Source: Syntrophomonadaceae bacterium
GTDB lineage: Bacteria; Bacillota; Dethiobacteria; PWVN01
Reading direction: 5' to 3'
Assembly: GCA_007136165.1 (NCBI GenBank)
Contig: SLHK01000065.1
Span: 1-9,583 of the forward strand
Length of the DNA stretch: 9,583 nucleotides
The notes under the pieces are model-generated. The model did no database searches, was not told where the DNA came from, and saw only the letters and a program-made list of their open reading frames with translations. Shown piece by piece: positions 1 through 5,019 of this stretch. Within the stretch, counting starts at the first letter, position 1. Every line of letters starts with the position of its first letter. A program made the position numbers and the translations under genes.

Positions 1-870
1 CTGCTCAAAGTCTTCCGCCCTGGTCACAGCCGTCTGTTTAAAAAGGGCATCATAATTTTCATCGCTGCCGGCCAGGGCCCCGGTATGGGATTGGGCCGCC
101 CGGGACCCGGCCTCGGTGGCCCCAACTTTGATAAAGGCCATGGGTTTTTTCAGGCTTAAAGCCCGGCGGGTTACCGAAAGCAGGTCCTCCGAGGCTTTCA
201 AACCTTCCAGATAGGCGCAGATAACTTGAATCCCGGGGTCTTCCACCATGTAGGCCAGAAAATCCGTAAAAGACAAATCCGCCTGATTCCCCACGCTGGC
301 GAAGTAGCGAAACCCCAGGCCGTTGTAGGCAGCCAGTTGATACATGGCAATGCCGAAGAAGCCGCTTTGAGAGATAATGCCCAGGCCGCCGGGCTGCAGC
401 CCGTCTTCATAAAGGGGGGGTTGGGCAAAGGTGGCCCACAGGTTGCGGGCATTGTTTACCAGGCCCACACAATTGGGGCCCATAATTCTCATGCCTGTGG
501 AACGGGATATTTCCTGCATCTCTTCCTGGGCCCGGGCCTGCTCCCTTTCCCCCGTCTCGCTGAAACCGGAGGTATAAATGATGGCGCCTTTGATGCCCCT
601 GGCGGCACACTGGCGGAGAATGGGCAAGACATGGGGGGCCGGCACGGCGATTACTGCCAGGTCCACCGCCCGGGGCAGGTGGGCCACGGAAGGATAGCAC
701 TTCCGGTCCCCTATGGCCTGGTACTTGGGGTTAACCAGATACACGTCTCCCGGGAAATTTCTTTGAAATAGCTGATTTGCAGTAGTGCCTCCCGGTGTTT
801 CCAGGCGGGGAGAGGCCCCTACCACCACCACTGAAGCTGCATTGAATAGGGCATGTAACCCGGTTTTCAT
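1..870 (-). CDS. ADP-forming acetyl/acyl-CoA synthetase, N-terminal part (runs off the window)
   Basis: The frame is open without a stop for 290 codons from ATG at 870 to base 1, so the C-terminus lies outside the window. Residues 14-22 (VVVVGASPR) are the CoA-binding Rossmann glycine motif. GPNCVGL at 131-137 and SQSGFFG at 167-173 are hallmark motifs of the succinyl-CoA synthetase alpha-like module. QSHTGALAGSD at 260-270 carries the histidine (His262) that is phosphorylated in ADP-forming acyl-CoA synthetases. The family converts acyl-CoA, ADP and Pi to acid, CoA and ATP, conserving energy in fermentation and amino acid catabolism. Whether the ATP-grasp (beta) part is fused or separate cannot be seen, and the related Pat-type acetyltransferases share this module. 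The start is supported by AGGAGG at 882-887, 11 bases upstream. It is the last visible gene of a minus-strand cluster. Confidence 0.85.
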   Translation of the reverse strand, partial: MKTGLHALFNAASVVVVGASPRLETPGGTTANQLFQRNFPGDVYLVNPKYQAIGDRKCYPSVAHLPRAVDLAVIAVPAPHVLPILRQCAARGIKGAIIYTSGFSETGEREQARAQEEMQEISRSTGMRIMGPNCVGLVNNARNLWATFAQPPLYEDGLQPGGLGIISQSGFFGIAMYQLAAYNGLGFRYFASVGNQADLSFTDFLAYMVEDPGIQVICAYLEGLKASEDLLSVTRRALSLKKPMAFIKVGATEAGSRAAQSHTGALAGSDENYDALFKQTAVTRAEDFEQ

Positions 871-881
871 TCAGTTTTCAA

Positions 882-887
882 CCTCCT
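882..887 (-). promoter_or_regulatory. Ribosome binding site of the acyl-CoA synthetase gene
   Basis: AGGAGG on the minus strand, 11 bases before the ATG at 870. The spacing is slightly long. It lies only 14 bases past the base of the hairpin at 902-939. Confidence 0.75.
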
Positions 888-901
888 GCGAACAAATTTG
901 A

Positions 902-939
902 TAACGCCAGTATCCGTTAGATACGGACACCTGGCGTTA
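902..939 (-). repeat. Imperfect inverted repeat / hairpin in front of the acyl-CoA synthetase gene
   Basis: Arms TAACGCCAG (902-910) and CTGGCGTTA (931-939) match over 9 bases. After a small internal loop, an inner stem TCCGT/ACGGA (913-917 with 923-927) closes a 5-base loop. No T-run follows on either strand, so it is not a normal intrinsic terminator. On the minus-strand transcript it sits between a small ORF, whose stop codon falls in this structure, and the ribosome binding site of the synthetase. An RNA stability, processing or attenuation element, or a DNA operator, are all possible. The role is not shown by sequence. Confidence 0.6.
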
Positions 940-1024
940 CATTCTCCCGTAAATATTCTATTCCCCAAAACGGGGCATTTTCCTTTCTAGGGTAAAAATT
1001 TTCCCGGAATAACCTTTTCATCAT
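917..1024 (-). CDS. Putative small protein of 35 residues, function unknown
   Basis: On the minus strand ATG at 1024 opens 35 codons ending in TAA at 919-917. An AGGAGG (1039-1034) lies 9 bases before the start, as good as for any established gene here. A second ATG follows directly. The peptide begins MMKRLFRENFYPRKENAPFW, is basic at the N-terminus and rich in aromatic residues, and has no hydrophobic segment, signal peptide or cysteine. It lies 29 bases after the lipoprotein gene and 46 bases before the acyl-CoA synthetase start, all on the same strand, which fits a three-gene operon. Its last codons run into the hairpin at 902-939, so its translation could affect that structure. I recognise no family. 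It could be a true small protein, a leader peptide or chance. Confidence 0.5.
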   Translation of the reverse strand: MMKRLFRENFYPRKENAPFWGIEYLRENVTPGVRI

Positions 1025-1053
1025 ACACACCCACCTCCTGGCCGGGATAAGGG

Positions 1054-1533
1054 CTACAAAACCCCCTTTTCCTCTTCCGTGGGGACGTGGAATTCATCTC
1101 CTATAGGATAAAATTCCATGGGCAGCGGGGAAGGTTCTATATAAACGATGTCATAAGGCTTTGTAGTTTTTGTCGTCACAAACTGGTCGTCAGTGGGCCT
1201 GGTAAATTTTACAGTCACATATATTTTGGCGCCGCTGCTTTCAACTCTTGTGATCTCCACCGTGTATCCGGTGGTGGGATGGGCACCGTAGGTAACCAGG
1301 ATGTACCTGCGCCGGCCGAATTCCTTCTCCCGGGCCAGGCTGACCCCCCGGGTGGCATCCACCCAACCCTTGATTTCCTGGGGGAGTTCATCATAGGTGA
1401 CCCGCGTAAACTCCACATTCCCCGGCCCCTGGGCATTTCTCAAGCTCTTGACTTCCAGGGGGGGGCTGCTGCCGCACCCCACCGCCAGGGCGGCCAATAT
1501 TAAGATCAGGGCTGCTATAATGCTCTTCTGCAT
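1054..1533 (-). CDS. Lipoprotein with a PrcB-like C-terminal domain
   Basis: The product is 159 residues. It begins MQKSI, followed by a hydrophobic stretch and a lipobox LAVGC with Cys20, so it is predicted to be lipid-anchored to the outer face of the membrane after signal peptidase II cleavage. Roughly residues 75-140 (ILVTYGAHPTTGYTVEI, then KIYVTVKFTRP and KPYDIVYI) match the pattern of the PrcB_C domain, first named for a Treponema protease-complex subunit and common in clostridial lipoproteins. The family is thought to bind proteins or proteases, but no activity is established for this protein. The start is supported by GGAGGTG about 8 bases upstream. The gene is divergent from serC and heads the minus-strand cluster with the small ORF and acyl-CoA synthetase. 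Domain assignment is by remembered motif, so moderate. Confidence 0.75.
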   Translation of the reverse strand: MQKSIIAALILILAALAVGCGSSPPLEVKSLRNAQGPGNVEFTRVTYDELPQEIKGWVDATRGVSLAREKEFGRRRYILVTYGAHPTTGYTVEITRVESSGAKIYVTVKFTRPTDDQFVTTKTTKPYDIVYIEPSPLPMEFYPIGDEFHVPTEEEKGVL

Positions 1534-1573
1534 CCAGGCACCTCCATTGATGCTTTCACGTAAGCCTGTCTTT

Positions 1574-1581
1574 ATTTTATA
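1574..1581 (-). promoter_or_regulatory. Possible -10 element for the lipoprotein gene
   Basis: On the minus strand TATAAAAT lies about 40 bases before the lipoprotein start, in the AT-rich gap between divergent genes. No good -35 hexamer is seen at 16-18 bases (best is TTAGAT), so the call is weak. Confidence 0.3.
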
Positions 1582-1636
1582 CTTTCCCTTCCTTAAAATC
1601 TAATTAAACTTCTTTAACAAAATCTCTTCCTCTTTC

Positions 1637-1666
1637 TTGCTACCCCCGCAGCCATTGGGTTATAAT
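1637..1666 (+). promoter_or_regulatory. Promoter of serC-aspartate aminotransferase unit
   Basis: TTGCTA at 1637-1642 and a perfect TATAAT at 1661-1666, separated by 18 bases, fit a housekeeping sigma-A promoter. Transcription would begin near 1673, giving a leader of about 36 bases before the GTG at 1709. This also argues against any serC start upstream of about 1675. Confidence 0.7.
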
Positions 1667-1708
1667 GAGAAAAACATCCTGAGACGGTTAAACATGGAGG
1701 TAATTGCT

Positions 1709-2800
1709 GTGAGAACAGAACGCGCCCTTAACTTCAATCCGGGCCCCGCCGCCCTGCCCCTGCCGGTGCTGGAGCAGGCCCGGGACGAGCTTCTAAACTT
1801 TAAGGGAGAAGGCTTGTCCATCCTGGAAATCAGCCACCGGAGCAGGGCCTTTGAAAGCCTGGTCCTGGAGACGGAAAAACTCATGAAAGAAATTATGCGG
1901 ATCCCCCCCGGCTACCGGGCCCTCTTCCTGCAGGGGGGAGCCAGCCTGCAGTTTTCCCTGATACCCATGAATTTTCTTCCTGCCGGTGAAACGGCGGACT
2001 ACATCGTTACCGGGAGCTTTGCGGAAAAAGCCTGTAAAGATGCCGGCCAGGTGGGACAAGTCCACCTGGCGGCCAACACCAAAGGCCAGGGGCACCGCCG
2101 CATACCCCGGCAGGAAGAACTGCACTTCAGCCCCTCTCCCGCCTATGTACATCTAACTACCAACAACACTGTTTACGGCACCCAATGGCACTATACCCCC
2201 ACCACTCCGGGAAGCCCCCTGGTGGCCGACATGTCCAGCGATATTCTCTCCCGCCCCCTGGATGTGTCAGCCTATGCCTTCATCTATGCCGGGGCACAAA
2301 AAAATATGGGGCCTGCGGGAGTGACGGCCGTCATCATCAGCGAAGAAATGCTGGACAGGGTCCCCCAATCCCTGCCTTCCATGCTCCGCTATGACCTCCA
2401 CGCCAAAAACAACTCCCTGTACAACACTCCCCCCTCTTTCGGAGTTTACATCATGAACCTGGTCCTCAAGTGGGCGGCGGAAAACGGGGGCCTGTCCCGG
2501 CTGGAGGAAGTCAACAGAAAAAAAGCGGCCCTTATATACAAAGTGCTGGATGAATACCCGGACTTTTACCGGGGTCATGCGGAAAAAGACAGCCGTTCCC
2601 TCATGAACGTCACCTTCCGCCTGCCTTCGGAAGAACTGGAAGGCCTTTTTATTCAAGAAGCAGGCAAATGGAATATGACGGGCCTCAAGGGCCACCGTTC
2701 CGTGGGAGGGATCAGGGCCTCCATCTACAATGCCATGCCGGAAAAGGGCTGCCGCACCCTGGCGGATTTCATGGAGGATTTTTACGCGAGAAAGGGTTGA
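1709..2800 (+). CDS. serC: Phosphoserine aminotransferase
   Basis: The protein has 363 residues, the normal SerC length. It is a PLP enzyme (class V aminotransferase) that converts 3-phosphohydroxypyruvate and glutamate to phosphoserine and 2-oxoglutarate in serine synthesis; many SerC also serve pyridoxal phosphate synthesis. Diagnostic segments are NFNPGPAALPLPVLEQ near the N-terminus, LQGGASLQFSLIPMN, TTNNTVYGTQW, VADMSSDILSRP, YAGAQKNMGPAG with the PLP lysine at residue 198, and HRSVGGIRASIYNAMP near the end. The start chosen is GTG at 1709, preceded 8 bases upstream by GGAGG (1696-1700). An in-frame TTG at 1637 overlaps the promoter and would add 24 residues foreign to the family. No serA follows, unlike many clostridial serC loci; an aspartate aminotransferase gene starts 29 bases downstream. 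Confidence 0.93.
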   Translation: MRTERALNFNPGPAALPLPVLEQARDELLNFKGEGLSILEISHRSRAFESLVLETEKLMKEIMRIPPGYRALFLQGGASLQFSLIPMNFLPAGETADYIVTGSFAEKACKDAGQVGQVHLAANTKGQGHRRIPRQEELHFSPSPAYVHLTTNNTVYGTQWHYTPTTPGSPLVADMSSDILSRPLDVSAYAFIYAGAQKNMGPAGVTAVIISEEMLDRVPQSLPSMLRYDLHAKNNSLYNTPPSFGVYIMNLVLKWAAENGGLSRLEEVNRKKAALIYKVLDEYPDFYRGHAEKDSRSLMNVTFRLPSEELEGLFIQEAGKWNMTGLKGHRSVGGIRASIYNAMPEKGCRTLADFMEDFYARKG

Positions 2801-2829
2801 ATTTAATTAAAGACAAAGGAGGTTCGCTA

Positions 2830-4020
2830 ATGTTAGCAAAAAAAGGCCTGGCCGTCAGCCCATCCCCCACCCTGGTCATCGACAGTAAGGCCAAGGAACT
2901 GAAAAGCAGGGGGGTGGATGTCATCAGTTTTGGGGCGGGTGAACCCGACTTCGATACGCCGGCCCACATACGGGAAGCAGCCATCGCCGCCATCAATGAG
3001 GGCCATACCCGCTACACCCCCGCCTCGGGAACCCGGGAATTGAAGGAAGCCATCTGCCGCAAGCTGGAAAGGGAGAACGGCCTGCACTACACCCCGGCAG
3101 ATATTGTGGTCAGCAACGGGGCCAAGCATTCCCTGAGCAACGCTTTCGCCGCCATACTAAACCCGGGGGACGAGGTCATGGTCCCCGTACCTTACTGGGT
3201 CAGCTACCCCGAACTGGTGAAGCTCAGCGACGGCATCCCCGTGGCGGTGGAAACCCGGGAAAAAAACGCTTTTAAGGTTACCATCCCCGACCTAAAAAAA
3301 GCCTGGTCCACCAGGACCAAGGCCTTAGTCCTCAACAGCCCCGGTAACCCCACGGGCCAGATTTACACCAGAGAAGAGCTGGAAGTCCTGGGCTACTACT
3401 GCCTGGAACATGATATATTCATCATAACCGATGAGATTTATGAGCGGTTGGTTTACGATGGCATACCCTACACCAGCGTCGCTTCCCTGGGCCAGGACCT
3501 GAAAGAATTAACTGTTTTGATCAACGGGGTTTCCAAATCCTATGCCATGACGGGCTGGCGCATCGGCTATGCCGCAGCTTCCCCCGAAATTGCCAGGGTT
3601 ATGGGTGCCATTCAAAGCCACGCCACTTCCAACCCCAACTCCATTGCTCAGATGGCGGCCCTGGCAGCCCTGGACGGCCCCCAGGAATGCCTGGCGGAAA
3701 TGCTTTTGGCCTTCGCCGAGCGGAGAAAGTATATGTACCAGAGGATACAGGGGATGCCCTTCCTCAGGGCTTTACAACCCCAGGGGGCCTTCTACGTCTT
3801 TGTGAATATTGCAGAGGCCCTGGGGAAAACCCATGGTGGAAAAGTGGTGGCTGACAGCGATGATTTTGCCGCCAGGCTTTTAGAGGAGAAAAAGGTGGCC
3901 GTGGTACCGGGGACGGGTTTTGGCTCCCCCCACGGCATGCGCCTCTCCTACGCCTCCTCCATGGAGAACATCGAAAAAGGCCTGGACCGGCTGGAATTAT
4001 TCCTCAAAGAACTGCAGTAA
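2830..4020 (+). CDS. Class I aspartate aminotransferase
   Basis: The 396-residue PLP enzyme is of the AspB/AspC subgroup Ib type found in Bacillus and Thermus; it transfers an amino group between aspartate or glutamate and 2-oxo acids, and some members also act on prephenate. Visible landmarks are the N-terminal VSPSPTLVID, FGAGEPDFDTP, GHTRYTPASGTRELKEAI, NSPGNPTGQIY, the DEIYERLVYDG aspartate and tyrosine region, VSKSYAMTGWRIGY with the Schiff-base lysine at residue 236, and GMRLSYASS with the arginine that binds the substrate carboxylate. AAAGGAGG (2815-2822) lies 7 bases before the ATG. It is co-transcribed with serC and followed by a strong terminator. It would supply aspartate that the downstream asparagine synthetase can use. 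Substrate range cannot be fixed from sequence; aspC and aspB are both used as names for this group. Confidence 0.92.
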   Translation: MLAKKGLAVSPSPTLVIDSKAKELKSRGVDVISFGAGEPDFDTPAHIREAAIAAINEGHTRYTPASGTRELKEAICRKLERENGLHYTPADIVVSNGAKHSLSNAFAAILNPGDEVMVPVPYWVSYPELVKLSDGIPVAVETREKNAFKVTIPDLKKAWSTRTKALVLNSPGNPTGQIYTREELEVLGYYCLEHDIFIITDEIYERLVYDGIPYTSVASLGQDLKELTVLINGVSKSYAMTGWRIGYAAASPEIARVMGAIQSHATSNPNSIAQMAALAALDGPQECLAEMLLAFAERRKYMYQRIQGMPFLRALQPQGAFYVFVNIAEALGKTHGGKVVADSDDFAARLLEEKKVAVVPGTGFGSPHGMRLSYASSMENIEKGLDRLELFLKELQ

Positions 4021-4049
4021 GTTAAAAAGGCCTGACCCCCATGTTAACT

Positions 4050-4081
4050 AAAGTAGACGGCCGGTAACGGCCGTCTACTTT
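4050..4081 (+). terminator. Shared intrinsic terminator between convergent operons
   Basis: A perfect 13-bp stem (4050-4062 with 4069-4081) closes the 6-base loop GGTAAC. On the plus strand the stem ends in a TTTT tract, terminating the serC-aminotransferase unit 30 bases after its stop. On the minus strand it begins just after the stop codon of the HesB-like gene and ends in TTTAGTTAA, a weaker U-tract, so it probably works in both directions. Confidence 0.85.
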
Positions 4082-4082
4082 T

Positions 4083-4373
4083 CTAACAGTGGCTCGCCCC
4101 GCCGGGTTTTACGACCATGCCGCCAAAACGCCCGGGGACGTAATCCACCTTCATACCGGGCAAGAACCTGCCCACCGATTCCGTGTAAGAGATCTTGATG
4201 CCGTCCTCGTCAATAACCTTGTCATCTCCATGCGCTGACTCTTCCAGAGCCATGTCAAACCTGGGCCCGCCTCAGCCAAAGCCTGCGATAAAGATGCGGA
4301 AGTACCCCTTTCCTTCCTTTTGCGCCAGCATTTCCTGAAGCTTTTCCTTTGCCCTATCAGTAATCTCAACCAT
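4083..4373 (-). CDS. HesB/IscA-like selenoprotein (in-frame TGA read as selenocysteine)
   Basis: From ATG at 4373 the frame runs 96 codons to TAG at 4085-4083, interrupted only by TGA at 4274-4272 (residue 34). The context AGFG-U-GGPRFDMALEES is the conserved A-type iron-sulfur protein motif, where relatives have cysteine at exactly this place. HesB-like selenoproteins of this form are an established family in anaerobic bacteria. The 62 codons after the TGA stay open and family-like (VDYVPGRFGGMVVKPGG) and end with Cys96, while a terminator begins right after the TAG. The protein thus has one Sec and one terminal Cys as likely metal or redox ligands rather than the usual three cysteines. GGGAGG (4387-4382) lies about 8 bases upstream, and the start overlaps the preceding CoA-binding gene by 8 bases. 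The precise function is unknown. A nonsense mutation is the alternative. Confidence 0.85.
4244..4271 (-). promoter_or_regulatory. Candidate bacterial SECIS element downstream of the Sec codon
   Basis: On the minus-strand mRNA, the bases just after the UGA can form a small hairpin: CCAG (4264-4261) with CUGG (4247-4244) around a 13-base loop starting with GU, or alternatively GGGCC with GGCUC (4268-4264 with 4251-4247, one G-U pair). A short stem with G/U at the start of the apical loop within about 15-35 bases of the UGA fits what is known of bacterial SECIS elements. I folded this by eye only; neither stem is long. Confidence 0.4.
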
Positions 4374-4818
4374 TATCTTTACCTCCCAGTGGTGATATTT
4401 GCCGTAAGGTTTTTTTCACACCTTCTATTCTCCGCTTCTTAAGCTCTGCCATTACACAGTGGTTAAAGACCATTTGGGCCCCGGAGGACATAAGTTTTTC
4501 CAGCACCGCATCATCTCCCGCCCCCGGTTGAACCCAAAAATTTTTGATGCCCCGGCGAAGACCGTCTTCCACCACCCGGAACGTCACTTCCGGCGGCACA
4601 AGGAAGCTGACGACGCCGGGTTCTTCCGGCAGACTCTGCAAATCGGGATAGCAGGGTATGCCGTTAATATTATTTACCTTGGGATTAACCCCATATACCA
4701 TATACCCCCTTTTGTGCAAAAACATCAGAACCTTGTAACCAAACTTTTTCCGGTTTTCCGAGGCTCCCACCACCGCCCAGACCTTCTCCTCCAACATCCT
4801 CTCCAGGGGACCGGCCAT
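4366..4818 (-). CDS. CoA-binding Rossmann-fold protein (CoA_binding_2 family)
   Basis: The 150-residue protein consists of a single CoA-binding domain: WAVVGASENRKKFG (14-27) is the nucleotide loop, followed by YMVYGVNPKVNNINGIPCYPDL, VVSFLVPPEV, and the C-terminal NHCVMAELKKRR (Cys121) where the family has a conserved cysteine-containing motif. The related E. coli YccU and Bacillus proteins are of similar size, and their role is not well established; CoA binding is inferred from fold and structures. The start has AGGAGG (4831-4826) 7 bases upstream. Its last eight bases overlap the start of the HesB-like selenoprotein gene (ATGGTTGA), implying translational coupling and perhaps joint function. 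A promoter with an inverted-repeat operator lies immediately upstream. Confidence 0.85.
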   Translation of the reverse strand: MAGPLERMLEEKVWAVVGASENRKKFGYKVLMFLHKRGYMVYGVNPKVNNINGIPCYPDLQSLPEEPGVVSFLVPPEVTFRVVEDGLRRGIKNFWVQPGAGDDAVLEKLMSSGAQMVFNHCVMAELKKRRIEGVKKTLRQISPLGGKDNG

Positions 4819-4833
4819 CTATTAACCTCCTAT

Positions 4834-4850
4834 ATACCCCATGGGGGTAT
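4834..4850 (-). promoter_or_regulatory. CsoR/CstR-type operator candidate
   Basis: ATACCCC and GGGGTAT form a perfect 7-bp inverted repeat around a 3-base centre. This TA-flanked, C-tract/G-tract palindrome is the form recognised by CsoR-family repressors (copper-sensing CsoR, persulfide-sensing CstR and relatives). It spans about +2 to +18 of the predicted transcript, between the -10 element and the ribosome binding site, an ideal place for repression. Which family member binds, and hence which signal, cannot be told from the site. Confidence 0.6.
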
Positions 4851-4858
4851 CTGTCTCT

Positions 4859-4887
4859 ATTTTAGCATGTTCTCATGCCCGTGGCAA
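4859..4887 (-). promoter_or_regulatory. Promoter of the CoA-binding/HesB selenoprotein operon
   Basis: On the minus strand TTGCCA (4887-4882) and TAAAAT (4864-4859) are separated by exactly 17 bases, a sigma-A promoter with start near 4852. The spacer holds another small palindrome, GCATG-TTCT-CATGC (4865-4878). Confidence 0.75.
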
Positions 4888-5019
4888 TCCTTTTTTTGCC
4901 TTTCTACTATAAATAATAACCTATGTATTTGCCGGTTACAACAAAAACCCGCCCTCCAGGGACTACTTAAAGACTTTTGACATAAGATAAAAAGAGCACC
5001 ATTTCAAAGGAGGATTACC

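Noticed and set aside
226..771. Open frame of 181 codons on the plus strand
   Set aside because: It is the complement of the acyl-CoA synthetase gene, which has clear family motifs and a ribosome binding site. No plausible product.
963..975. CCCC-AAAAC-GGGG as another CsoR-type operator or terminator
   Set aside because: No TA flanks, only 4-base arms and no T-run; it also lies inside the small ORF.
1637..1708. Upstream TTG start for serC
   Set aside because: The TTG lies in the -35 region of the promoter, and the added residues do not belong to SerC; GTG at 1709 has GGAGG and gives the normal length.
4272..4274. TGA as a nonsense mutation making the HesB-like gene a pseudogene
   Set aside because: Not fully excluded, but the TGA hits precisely the conserved Cys/Sec position and the downstream frame is intact and family-like, which is improbable for a random mutation.
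4977..4982. TTGACA as a -35 element for asnB
   Set aside because: At 17 bases the -10 would be CATTTC, overlapping the region next to the ribosome binding site; no transcript leader would remain.
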